Shown here in pieces: positions 17,533 through 24,853 of a stretch of 28,396 bases of DNA. The translations under genes and the position numbers were made by a program. The notes under the pieces were generated by a model that saw only the letters and a list, made by a program, of their open reading frames with translations, had not been told where the DNA came from and ran no database searches. Every line of letters starts with the position of its first letter. Position 1 is the first letter of the stretch. The stretch comes from CAZLMW01 sp964560875. GTDB lineage: Bacteria; Myxococcota_A; UBA9042. The stretch is from NCBI GenBank assembly GCA_964560875.1, contig CAZLMW010000103.1, positions 1 through 28,396 on the forward strand. The letters are read 5' to 3'.

Positions 17533-18984
17533 TTACTCCGGAATGCGCGGGTCGGGCTCATCGTATCGGAGCGGGTCGATCGCCGCAGCCCCTCCGGTGG
17601 GTCTGCGCCGCGGCGCTGAGCGTTTGCGTCTTGCGCGTGGCGGCGGCGATTTCGCGGGTCGATGGGCTTTCGGCGGAACAATCCGGGTCGCCGCAGCGCC
17701 AAGCACAACCGCGCGCGCTTTCTCCGGTTGGTTCATCGAGGTGGCATGTGGCCGTGACTGTGGCTGCTCGGGGACGCGTGTCGCTGCGTCATTGCGCGAG
17801 TCACCTGGTCGAGAACCCGGTGCCGCCATCACGACACGTGCCGCGTGAGGCTGCGGGTTGTGGGGTGTCGCAGCGGCAGCGCCCAAGCCTACGCCGACCG
17901 CGGTTTGTGTGTTGCGAGGTCCGTCTGCCGTCGTCCGCAGCCACAGCAATGCGACGCCGGCAATGCCGACAAGCAGTAGCACCACGGCTGCTGTGACGAG
18001 CCGTCTGCTGCGCAGAGATTCCCCCGGCGCTCTCGCCGGGTCGGACGGTGTTCGCAAAGTGGCGACCCGCTGGGTCTGAGTCGCAACCTCTCCCGACACA
18101 GTCCCTTCCAACAGGGCGTGACGCATTTGTGGAGCCGACTCGAATCGTTCTGCCGGGTCTTTGCTGAGCGCCCGCTCAATCGCGTCACAGGTCGTCGAAG
18201 AAACGGAGATTCGCGCATGGTCGGCGACTCGCGGCACCATCTTGTTGACGTGGCCCCACATCGCGCCGTCGCGCGACGGCCCCGGGAAAGGTGGTCGCCC
18301 ACAGACACATCGAAAGAGCACCGCGCCGAGCCCGTACAGGTCGGAGCGACCATCGACCTCCGCTCCCGTGCATTGCTCGGGACTCATGTACACCGGCGTC
18401 CCGATAGTGGCCTCTTCGCTGGTCAAGTCGCTGCTGGGCACAGCGGCCACCCCGAAATCCAGGAGCCGCGCCGCACGACGTCCATCCGCCGAAGTCAGCA
18501 TGATGTTGGACGGCTTGATGTCGCGATGAACGTGACCCGCCTCGTGAGCTTCCTCTAGCGCGCCCAGGACGTCGGCGGCGACGCCTACGATGAACTCTTC
18601 GGTGATCGCCTCGCCTTGCGCCGCCGCGCCGCCGTCGAGCCACTCAGCGAGCGTTTCGCCTTCGACGAACTCCATTGCGATGAAAGGGCGGCCGTCAGAC
18701 ATCTCTCCGGCGTCGTACACGCGCACTGTGCACGGGTGGCGGAGCTGGGCGGTGACCTGGGCTTCACGGATGAACCGCTCGCGTCGGATCGCGGCGCGAG
18801 CGGATGAGAGATCGACCTCGCCGCGCGCGCTAAGCTCGACCTGACGTTGGATTTTCAGCGCGACCTGCTGGCCGGTCACGAGATGGCGTGCGCGGTAGAC
18901 GTCGGCGAATCCGCCTCGTCCCACACGCTCTTCGATGGCGTATCGACCCGCCACAACGACGGGCGAAGTCGACATGTCGGACAT
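17533..18984 (-). CDS. Transmembrane PknB-type Ser/Thr protein kinase
   Basis: 483-aa kinase, first gene of a two-gene operon. Start ATG 18984 is taken; GTG 18990 and ATG 18975 are also in frame. The catalytic domain (about 15-290) has the glycine loop VGRGGFADV (21-29), VALK (Lys44), a helix-C Glu (Glu74), HRDIKPSN (Asp155, Asn160), DFG (176-178), TPVYMSPE (196-203) and DLYGLG. All catalytic residues are present, and the Arg before Asp155 marks an RD kinase that is activated by loop phosphorylation. A transmembrane helix (about 329-349) follows, then an Ala/Pro/Arg-rich extracytoplasmic tail of about 130 residues without PASTA repeats. The ligand is unknown. Its 5' leader contains nested palindromes (19006-19032). 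Confidence 0.93.
   Translation of the reverse strand: MSDMSTSPVVVAGRYAIEERVGRGGFADVYRARHLVTGQQVALKIQRQVELSARGEVDLSSARAAIRRERFIREAQVTAQLRHPCTVRVYDAGEMSDGRPFIAMEFVEGETLAEWLDGGAAAQGEAITEEFIVGVAADVLGALEEAHEAGHVHRDIKPSNIMLTSADGRRAARLLDFGVAAVPSSDLTSEEATIGTPVYMSPEQCTGAEVDGRSDLYGLGAVLFRCVCGRPPFPGPSRDGAMWGHVNKMVPRVADHARISVSSTTCDAIERALSKDPAERFESAPQMRHALLEGTVSGEVATQTQRVATLRTPSDPARAPGESLRSRRLVTAAVVLLLVGIAGVALLWLRTTADGPRNTQTAVGVGLGAAAATPHNPQPHAARVVMAAPGSRPGDSRNDAATRVPEQPQSRPHATSMNQPEKARAVVLGAAATRIVPPKAHRPAKSPPPRARRKRSAPRRRPTGGAAAIDPLRYDEPDPRIPE
17536..17539 (-). promoter_or_regulatory. Shine-Dalgarno GGAG of the TPR gene inside the kinase 3' end
   Basis: GGAG lies 5 nt before GTG 17530 and overlaps the last kinase codons. 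This arrangement implies translational coupling and fixes the GTG as the TPR start. Confidence 0.6.
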
Positions 18985-19005
18985 GACCACGCGCTCAATC
19001 CCAGT

Positions 19006-19032
19006 GTGACGTCACCGCGGTGATGGCGTCAC
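19006..19032. promoter_or_regulatory. Nested palindromes upstream of the kinase operon
   Basis: GTGACGTCAC (19006-19015) and TCACCGCGGTGA (19012-19023) are perfect palindromes overlapping by 4 bp. Outer arms GTGACG (19006-19011) and CGTCAC (19027-19032) also pair. They lie 22-48 bp before the kinase ATG. A possible minus-strand -10 (TATACA, 19051-19056) is just upstream, so this could be an operator in the leader. The regulator is unknown. Confidence 0.45.
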
Positions 19033-19152
19033 GATTGCTCGGACTCCGGTTGTATAGCGCAACGGAAGCCGACAAGCGGTTAGAACACGACGATTTGGGC
19101 ATCAACCCCGACAACATCGGGCGGTGACTGCAACTTCGCCGCCAACCGTGGT

Positions 19153-19182
19153 CGGTAAAACCGGACCACTACGGTTTTACCG
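19153..19182. repeat. 11-bp perfect inverted repeat (hairpin)
   Basis: CGGTAAAACCG (19153-19163) and CGGTTTTACCG (19172-19182) are exact reverse complements around an 8-nt loop, GACCACTA. No T-run follows on either strand. It sits in the 0.6-kb gene-free stretch between divergent genes. Confidence 0.7.
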
Positions 19183-19312
19183 ATCACGTTTGGCTGTGCT
19201 TTCCGGTTTCTGTTGTTGGGTTCTGCGCACAGCAAGCTGTGCTGCGCGGCCTGGCCAGCTTCGCGTGGCCGCCTTGCGGTGCCGGACCACTACGGTTTTG
19301 CCGCGTGCGTTT
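19161..19312. repeat. Pair of 31-bp direct repeats about 121 bp apart
   Basis: Copy one is 19161-19191 and copy two 19282-19312. They match at 26 of 31 positions, with the first 18 bases identical (CCGGACCACTACGGTTTT). Only copy one keeps the pairing left arm. Between them is a further hairpin, GCACAGC (19227-19233)/GCTGTGC (19236-19242). No gene could be supported in this stretch. Confidence 0.6.
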
Positions 19313-19457
19313 ATGAGAGCGGCGGACGCCCGGGTCACGCAACGATCGCTGCTCGAGTAATCCTTGGTTGCCAGAAGAGGCGGCCAGCGCGCGGCGTGCC
19401 CGAACAGGCAGGCCCGATTGGAGGTCGCTGACTGAGCGATGGGCCGGGTCCGAGCGA

Positions 19458-19481
19458 CCCGAACCCGAACCCGAACCCGAA
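19458..19481 (+). repeat. Four tandem CCCGAA hexamers
   Basis: Four perfect CCCGAA units lie 108 bp upstream of the methyltransferase start. The flanking stretch 19313-19589 contains no other gene or clear promoter. An upstream in-frame reading would encode Glu-Pro repeats, but the signal peptide at 19590 argues it is untranslated. Confidence 0.7.
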
Positions 19482-19589
19482 CTCACACCCTCACGGCGAA
19501 CTCCGATCGAACCTGCCCGAACAGGGGCGCGACTTGCCGCGTTGTCGACCCGTGGTCCAAGATCGCGTCCCTGCCGAGGAAACGGCCCG

Positions 19590-20327
19590 ATGAAACAACC
19601 CTCCACGACGCGCGCGGTGTTGCTTGCGGTGCTCCTGTGCGCCTTGTCCACGAGCGCATGCGGAGGCCGCCGGACCCCCAAGCCTCGACCCGCCAAGAAG
19701 CTCGATAAAGACGTCAAGAAGCAGCCGCTCGGCACCCGCGACCTGTGGCAGCAGCCCGATGTGATCGTCGACAAGATGGCGATCGGTCCGGCGATGTTCG
19801 TCATCGATCTCGGCGCCGGAGAAGGCTACATGACGCCCTGGTTGGCGGCGGCCGTCGGCGGCGAGGGCAAGGTCTGGGCGGTCGAGATCGACCCTGCGCT
19901 CGTCAAGCTCCTCAACAAGAAGGTCGCCGACAACAAGCTGACCAACGTCCAGGTCGTGCAATCGACCATCAACGACCTGCCCGTCGCCGCGCTGGTGGAT
20001 CGCATCTTGCTGCTCAACACCTACCCCGAGCTCGCCGACCCCGTCGGGATGCTCAAGGCCCTTCGCCTGCGTTTGCGCCCCGGTGGTCGCCTCGTCGTCG
20101 TCGACTACAAACCCAATCCGAAGGTCCCGGGGCCGCCCGCCGAAGACCGCCTGTCGCTGCAAACCATCGAAGCGGAGGCGCGTGGTGCCGGGCTGGCGCT
20201 CGCGTTCTCCTACGACGTCTTGCCGCGCCAGTACATCGCGGTTTTCGTGCCTGCCGAAGAGGTCCACGCCGCCAAACCCGGTGTAAACTTGCCAGACCGC
20301 CCGACTAAGACGCAGGCTACGCCCTAG
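19590..20327 (+). CDS. Exported class I SAM-dependent methyltransferase lipoprotein
   Basis: 245-aa protein. Start ATG 19590 follows GAGGA (19576-19580) and gives a signal peptide with LSTSAC, predicting lipidation at Cys24. After a basic linker comes RDLWQQPDVIVD. Next is a Rossmann-fold methyltransferase: motif I VIDLGAGEGY (71-80), acidic VEID (98-101) at the end of strand 2, then LRPGGRLVVVDYKP (162-175). The length suits a minimal class I fold with no extra substrate domain. The odd feature is an export signal on an enzyme whose cofactor is cytoplasmic. Related exported proteins with this WQxP plus DxGAGxGY plan exist, but their substrate is unknown to me. It could bind another ligand. 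The first gene of a possible plus-strand cluster. Confidence 0.85.
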   Translation: MKQPSTTRAVLLAVLLCALSTSACGGRRTPKPRPAKKLDKDVKKQPLGTRDLWQQPDVIVDKMAIGPAMFVIDLGAGEGYMTPWLAAAVGGEGKVWAVEIDPALVKLLNKKVADNKLTNVQVVQSTINDLPVAALVDRILLLNTYPELADPVGMLKALRLRLRPGGRLVVVDYKPNPKVPGPPAEDRLSLQTIEAEARGAGLALAFSYDVLPRQYIAVFVPAEEVHAAKPGVNLPDRPTKTQATP

Positions 20328-20364
20328 CCTGTCTTTCTCAGTCTGCGCGGGCTTGGGGTCTTGC

Positions 20365-20955
20365 ATGATCGGCCGATGCCTTGCGGTGCTTGCGACAGTC
20401 GTCCTGCTCGCCGCTTGCGGGACGGAGCCCGGACCGAACACCGGCAGCTCCGACAGCGGCGGGACCGCGGCAGATGGCGGGTCCACCGACGCAACGAGCG
20501 CGGCCGACACCGCCGACGTCGTCATCCCCAAGCTGTTCATCAACGAGGTCGTCGCCAAAGCGGCCAAGGGCGACCCGAAAAACCCGACCGCCAGCGATTG
20601 GCTCGAGCTCTATAACGGCGACAAAGCCACGATCGACCTGATGGGATATCGGCTCATCGACAGCAGCAAGAAGGGCTTTGACTACGCCTTCGCGTTGCCG
20701 GCAGGAACGAAGATCAGCGCCGGTGGTTACCTCGTGGTCTTCTTCAACCACGACGGCGCGGGCTCACCGGTGATCGGAAAAGGCCTCTCCGGCGACGAAG
20801 CAGCGACGCTCTTTCACCCGTCCGGCAAGCTCATCGACCAGGTCAACTGGGAGAAAGGCGACGCGCCTGAAGGCAAGAGCTGGGGCCGCGTGCCCGACGG
20901 TTCGAAGATCTTCAAGACGATGGCCAAACCCACGCAGGGCGCCGCCAACCAGTAA
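20365..20955 (+). CDS. Lamin-tail-domain (LTD) lipoprotein
   Basis: 196-aa lipoprotein. ATG 20365 is preferred over the in-frame TTG at 20353; it follows a GGGG run and gives lipobox LAAC (Cys18). An Asp/Ser/Thr-rich linker (20-52) leads to a lamin tail domain (about 56-185). Diagnostic motifs are LFINEVVAKA, DWLELYNGDKATIDLMGYRL, GGYLVVFFN and SWGRVPDGS. LTD modules are Ig-like beta sandwiches found in nuclear lamins and in many secreted bacterial proteins, where they often attach to nucleases or surface proteins. Here the domain stands alone. A binding role is likely, but the ligand is unknown. It lies 37 bp after the methyltransferase and 18 bp before rpe. Confidence 0.85.
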   Translation: MIGRCLAVLATVVLLAACGTEPGPNTGSSDSGGTAADGGSTDATSAADTADVVIPKLFINEVVAKAAKGDPKNPTASDWLELYNGDKATIDLMGYRLIDSSKKGFDYAFALPAGTKISAGGYLVVFFNHDGAGSPVIGKGLSGDEAATLFHPSGKLIDQVNWEKGDAPEGKSWGRVPDGSKIFKTMAKPTQGAANQ

Positions 20956-20973
20956 CGCGCGCACGGAGCCGTC

Positions 20974-21651
20974 ATGCACCCCCTCGAGATCGCGCCGTCG
21001 ATCCTGAGCGCCGATTTCGCCAACCTCGCGACCGAGATCGCCGCAATCACCGCCGCGGGCGCAGATTTTGTGCATGTCGACGTGATGGACGGTCACTTCG
21101 TGCCCAACTTGACGATCGGGCCGCCCGTCGTGAAGTCGCTGCGCAAGGCCACAGACCTGCTGCTGGACTGTCACCTCATGGTGCAAAACGCCGACGACCT
21201 GCTCGACGACTTCGCCAGCGCCGGCGCCGACCTGCTCAGCGTGCACATCGAAGCCTGCCCCCACCTGCATCGCACGGTTCAACGCATCCGCGCGCTCGGC
21301 ATGAAGCCCGGCGTTGCGCTCAACCCGCATACGTCGTTTGCCACCCTCGAACCGATCCTGCCCGACCTCGATTTCGTGCTGGTGATGAGCGTCAATCCCG
21401 GCTTTGGCGGCCAGGCGTTCATCCCGTCGGTGCTCGACAAGGTGGCCGCCATCGACACGTGGCGCCGCGCGCATAACCCGGACCTGCGCATCGAGATCGA
21501 CGGCGGCATCAAGACCACGACGATCGGTGCTGCTCGCGCGGCCGGTGTCGATTGGTTCGTCGCTGGCTCTGCCGTCTTTCGACAGGGCGACTACGGCGAC
21601 GCGATCGCCGCGCTGCGATCCGCCGCCGCCGATGCGGGTGAGCGCGCCTGA
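20974..21651 (+). CDS. rpe: Ribulose-phosphate 3-epimerase
   Basis: 225-aa TIM-barrel enzyme that interconverts D-ribulose 5-phosphate and D-xylulose 5-phosphate in the pentose phosphate pathway, in the cytoplasm. Visible family motifs are IAPSILSADF at the N-terminus, HVDVMDGHFVPN with metal ligands His34 and Asp36, CHLMV (His67), MSVNPGFGGQ (138-147), EIDGGI with catalytic Asp176, and VAGSAVF at the phosphate site. The length is normal for the family. GGAG at 20965-20968, five nt before the ATG, supports the start. The stop TGA shares one base with the next gene's ATG, so the reductase is probably translationally coupled. Confidence 0.97.
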   Translation: MHPLEIAPSILSADFANLATEIAAITAAGADFVHVDVMDGHFVPNLTIGPPVVKSLRKATDLLLDCHLMVQNADDLLDDFASAGADLLSVHIEACPHLHRTVQRIRALGMKPGVALNPHTSFATLEPILPDLDFVLVMSVNPGFGGQAFIPSVLDKVAAIDTWRRAHNPDLRIEIDGGIKTTTIGAARAAGVDWFVAGSAVFRQGDYGDAIAALRSAAADAGERA

Positions 21652-22730
21652 TGGTGTCCGAGCTGATCCGCAATCGCCCCTGGGCAACCGAAGCTGGCAC
21701 CGCACGTTTCGCGCGCCGCCACGACGCCGGCAAGGATCCCTCGGCGTTTCGTAACGTCGCCAAGATGACGCTGACGTCGCTCGGCATCGGCACCTACCTC
21801 GGCAGCCCCGATGACGCCACCGATGCCCGCTACACCGACGCGATTGTCGAAGCGGTCCGCCAGGGCATCAACGTCATCGACACCGCCAGCAACTACCGGC
21901 GCGGACGCTCCGAGCGCTGTGTCGGCGACGCCATCGGCAAGCTCGTGCAGATGCGCGAGGTCTTCCGCAGCGAGCTCCTCGTCGCGTCCAAGGCCGGTTT
22001 TGTGCCCCTGCCCGACGGCTTCCCCGACGACCCCGACGCCTGGTTTCACAGCCAAACCGTCGGCGCCGGACTCGCCGAGCCCGACGAACTGCGCTGCCGC
22101 TGCCACTGCATCGCGCCCCGCTACCTGGCCGCGATGGTCGACCGAAGCCTCGCCGCGACCGGCCTGTCGTGCATCGACGTCTATTACGTGCACAACCCCG
22201 AGAGCCAGCTGCAAGAGATCGACCGCCCCGCGTTCCACGACCGCATGCGTGCCGCGTTCGCCGCTCTCGAAGAAGCCGCCGACGCCGGCAAGATCCGCGT
22301 CTACGGCATCGCCACCTGGCCGGGACTGCGCGCCGTCCGCAGCGACCGCGACTACGTGAGCCTCGACGAGATGGTGCAATGCGCGGTCGACGTCGCCGGC
22401 ACCCGCCACCGCTTCAAGGCGATTCAGCTGCCGCTCAACCCCGCGATGCCCGAGGCCTTCTCGCTCAACCTGCAGCCCAACCCCGACGGCGGCCAAACCA
22501 TCCTCGACGCCGCCACCGACCTCGGCCTGGTCACCTTCACCAGCGCCCCGCTCTACCAGGGCCGCTACGGCCACACAGCCGTCGACACACTCCGCGCCAT
22601 CACGTCGGTCCCCGGCGTCACCACCGCCCTCGCCGGTATGAGCCGCATCGACCACGTCCGCGCCAACATCGAGGCGATGAGCCACCCGCCGATGACCGCC
22701 GAAGAACGCGCCACCTGGTTCGCGCAATAG
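21651..22730 (+). CDS. Aldo/keto reductase
   Basis: 359-aa NADPH-dependent oxidoreductase of the aldo/keto reductase superfamily, cytoplasmic. The catalytic tetrad is visible: Asp77 and Tyr82 (NVIDTASNYRRGRSE), Lys114 (VASKAGF) and His181 (DVYYVHNPES). The segment TSAPLYQGRY followed by GVTTALAGMSRIDHV fits the C-terminal cofactor-binding region. The protein carries an unusual insert (about 120-160) between Lys114 and His181 with RCRCHC before APRYL, though similar inserts occur in some relatives. The start overlaps the rpe stop (TGATG). The substrate cannot be predicted. Pairing with rpe hints at sugar metabolism only weakly. Confidence 0.92.
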   Translation: MVSELIRNRPWATEAGTARFARRHDAGKDPSAFRNVAKMTLTSLGIGTYLGSPDDATDARYTDAIVEAVRQGINVIDTASNYRRGRSERCVGDAIGKLVQMREVFRSELLVASKAGFVPLPDGFPDDPDAWFHSQTVGAGLAEPDELRCRCHCIAPRYLAAMVDRSLAATGLSCIDVYYVHNPESQLQEIDRPAFHDRMRAAFAALEEAADAGKIRVYGIATWPGLRAVRSDRDYVSLDEMVQCAVDVAGTRHRFKAIQLPLNPAMPEAFSLNLQPNPDGGQTILDAATDLGLVTFTSAPLYQGRYGHTAVDTLRAITSVPGVTTALAGMSRIDHVRANIEAMSHPPMTAEERATWFAQ

Positions 22731-22775
22731 CCAGCCGGCGCACCGCCGCGACGGCGGATGGCGGTCCCCGCCGGA

Positions 22776-22988
22776 TCAGCTCGTGGCCTGCGGCTGCATG
22801 GGCAGACGCAGGCCGGCGATCGTGGTGGCCGTCGCGGTGATGAGAGCGACGTAGAACGTGTGCAGCACGGCGGTCCACGACGGTCGCTCGCCGTCGGAGG
22901 CGGCTCGCCGGACACGATGCAGAGCCGCCTGGATGAGCCCATCCCCTTGCTCATCGAAAACCCAGCGAGCGCGGCGAAGCCCGCTCGA
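22776..22988 (-). other. Coding-like open frame directly after the propeller stop
   Basis: Continuing in frame past the TGA at 22989-22991, the minus strand stays open for 70 codons to a TGA at 22776-22778. The product looks protein-like: RWVFDEQGDGLIQAALHRV, a charged stretch, then a hydrophobic segment WTAVLHTFYVALITATATTI and a short polar tail. Codons are mostly G/C in third position. No convincing start lies inside the frame, so it may be the tail of a decayed membrane-protein gene, a read-through extension or chance. An 8-bp inverted repeat GGCCTGCG/CGCAGGCC (22785-22792, 22807-22814) lies near its end. Confidence 0.3.
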
Positions 22989-24527
22989 TCAAAACATCAT
23001 GGTCATCGCGGGCATCGGCATGTTGTTTGTGACGGTTGTTTGCCCGGTCAGCTTGTAGGTCTTGCTCGAGTACCGCAGCACGCTGCCGAATGAGCCCATG
23101 CAGAAGATGTGGTCGGTGCCCGGAGCCACCGCGGTGTGGGCCAGGAAGTAGCTCCACTTGAAGCTGCTGAGGAGCTTGAGCGATTTGCGGTCGCGCACCT
23201 GGATGTCGACATCGATGAGCGGGTTTTTCGCCTCCGCGCCCGCGTTGGGCAGCGAGCCCCATCGCACCACGTAGAGCTTGCTGTCGTCGCGCGAAAACTC
23301 CGCCCAGTGGGCCAATTTGCCGACCTTGGCGTACTTGACGAGGTGGGGGGCCGCGACCGGCATGAGCGCGATCGACTTGTCGAAGAGGTTGGCCGACACG
23401 AGGTAGACGTCGTTGTTGGACAGCTGGATGTGGGACGGCCCGAGCCAGTCCTTGACGCCCGACTGACCCTGCAGCGGCCAGTTGCCCACGACCTTGTCCT
23501 TGGCGACGTCGATGACGCTGATCGTGTGATGTCCCCAGTTGGCGAAATAGGCGGTGGAGCCGCGGTTGCTGATTTCGACCGCCATCGGCGACTGCAGCTT
23601 GTGGGTCGTGAGCTTGCCGGTCGCCGGGCGATACAGGGCGATGATCTTGGCTTTTTCGGCCTTCTGCTTGTCGAAATCGGTGCCCTGGACAGGCATGATG
23701 CCGGCGGTGACGCCGATCACGCTCGCGTCCCCCGCGCCGCGCACCTGGCCGAGCTCGAGCACGGGGATCTTCACGGTCTTGGTCGCTTTCCAGGCGCTCT
23801 TCTTGGCGTTGGTCGCGGCGTAGCGCACCAGGCTCGTCGTGTTGAAGTCCGGGTACCAGACGCTGGCCTGACCCGGCTCGACGGCCGCGCCGTGAACCAG
23901 CTTTGAGCCGCTGCCCAGCTCGGTCACCTTCGACGGCTTGTGGATGTCGATCACCGCGAGCTTGCCGGTAACCATCGACACGAAGCCGAAGTTGTAGGTC
24001 CAGGTGGCCTCCGCGGGCGGGTCGATGAACGCGCCCGAAGCCGTGGCGATCGGCTTGGTTTTGCCGCCGCCCGACGCGTCCGACACCGCATCGATCAAAC
24101 CGCCATCGGAGCTGGAAACGGCGCCGGAATCGTCCGCTGCGAGCGCGTCAGACACCGAGCTCACGTCGTTGCCGCTGGCATCGGGTGTCACTGCGTCATT
24201 GGCATTGGTATTGGCATCGACATTGGCATCGACATTGGCATCGACATTGGCATCGACATTGGCATCGACGACCGCCCCGTCATGTCCGCTGGCCGAGCCG
24301 TTGCCACCATCGACGGTCGCCACATCGAACCCCCCGGCGTCCGCCGTTTCGGCCCGGTCGGTCTGCGTGTCGGCTGTGGCGCTGTCCGGGGCGCTATCGG
24401 CAGGCTGTTCGCTCGTTTCGCTGCACGCGCCGATCGTGAACACGAGCCCCATGGCCACGAGCCCCATGGTCACGAGCCCAATCGCCTCGGGGTAGGCGCG
24501 TCGTTTTTGTCGGCTCGCGTAGTTCAT
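22989..24527 (-). CDS. YVTN-type beta-propeller lipoprotein
   Basis: 512-aa lipoprotein. Start ATG 24527 is chosen over one 27 bp upstream because AAGG precedes it and the signal peptide then has normal length. Its hydrophobic core is a MGLVx repeat, and the lipobox-like IGAC puts lipidation at Cys35. Residues about 36-165 are an Asp/Ala/Ser-rich low-complexity stalk containing (VDAN)n. Residues about 175-512 form a propeller with YVTN/surface-layer-like blades: GKLAVIDIHKPSKVTELG, STAYFANWGHHTISVIDVAKDKVV, SKLYVVRWG. No catalytic residues are recognised. A binding or scaffold role on the cell surface is inferred. It converges on the aldo/keto reductase. Confidence 0.87.
   Translation of the reverse strand: MNYASRQKRRAYPEAIGLVTMGLVAMGLVFTIGACSETSEQPADSAPDSATADTQTDRAETADAGGFDVATVDGGNGSASGHDGAVVDANVDANVDANVDANVDANTNANDAVTPDASGNDVSSVSDALAADDSGAVSSSDGGLIDAVSDASGGGKTKPIATASGAFIDPPAEATWTYNFGFVSMVTGKLAVIDIHKPSKVTELGSGSKLVHGAAVEPGQASVWYPDFNTTSLVRYAATNAKKSAWKATKTVKIPVLELGQVRGAGDASVIGVTAGIMPVQGTDFDKQKAEKAKIIALYRPATGKLTTHKLQSPMAVEISNRGSTAYFANWGHHTISVIDVAKDKVVGNWPLQGQSGVKDWLGPSHIQLSNNDVYLVSANLFDKSIALMPVAAPHLVKYAKVGKLAHWAEFSRDDSKLYVVRWGSLPNAGAEAKNPLIDVDIQVRDRKSLKLLSSFKWSYFLAHTAVAPGTDHIFCMGSFGSVLRYSSKTYKLTGQTTVTNNMPMPAMTMMF
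24210..24269 (-). repeat. Five perfect 12-bp repeats encoding VDAN
   Basis: Five exact copies of ATTGGCATCGAC (plus-strand reading) lie end to end and encode Val-Asp-Ala-Asn units in the stalk of the propeller lipoprotein. Degenerate copies extend to about 24197. The perfect identity at DNA level suggests recent slippage. Because the unit is 4 codons, copy-number change would alter stalk length without breaking the frame. Confidence 0.9.
24441..24485 (-). repeat. Three 15-bp repeats inside the signal-peptide core
   Basis: CACGAGCCCCATGGC (24441-24455), CACGAGCCCCATGGT (24456-24470) and a third copy with two or three changes (24471-24485) encode the MGLVx steps of the signal peptide's hydrophobic core. 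Gain or loss of a unit would change the core length by five residues. Confidence 0.8.
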
Positions 24528-24643
24528 GGATCGACCTTCGGGCGGCTCGTGCATCTTCGCAGCAGGAGAGTACCAACCAAATCATACAACCGTTCACTGC
24601 CGCGTTTTCGACCGTAAAACAGGGTCTTTGACCGACAAGTTGG

Positions 24644-24676
24644 AACAATCGGAACGATTTGTTGCGCTGATGCAAC
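24644..24676. promoter_or_regulatory. Dyads in the divergent region before the MATE gene
   Basis: The 326-bp gap 24528-24853 between divergent genes is AT-richer than its surroundings. It holds an imperfect dyad AACAATCG-GAA-CGATTTGTT (24644-24663) and a small hairpin GTTGC/GCAAC (24661-24665, 24672-24676). TTGACT at 24682-24687 could be a -35, but no -10 sits at the right spacing. These are candidate operator or promoter elements only. Confidence 0.3.
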
Positions 24677-24853
24677 GTGAATTGACTTTGCGCCGCCACT
24701 ACATGGCCTTACAGTGCCATTGCAGCGCGACCACTCCGCCAGATCCCACTTGCCGCGGAATGTAGCGCTTTGAATCGCTGATTGGCCGAGCCCAGACCCC
24801 CGGTTCGCGGTCCCTCATCAGCATTCATTGCGAGTATCTCCTCGGGGGGCCAC

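Noticed and set aside
19153..19182. Intrinsic transcription terminator
   Set aside because: No T-run follows on either strand, and it lies between divergent genes rather than after a coding end.
19368..19589. N-terminal extension of the methyltransferase with Glu-Pro repeats
   Set aside because: The ATG at 19590 has GAGGA upstream and opens directly into a lipoprotein signal, so the upstream frame is probably not translated.
21591..22727. Minus-strand open frame opposite the aldo/keto reductase
   Set aside because: The plus-strand catalytic tetrad is intact; the opposite frame is a Gly/Asp/Val-rich mirror.
24210..24269. CRISPR-like array
   Set aside because: The units are perfect 12-bp repeats without spacers and encode in-frame VDAN residues.
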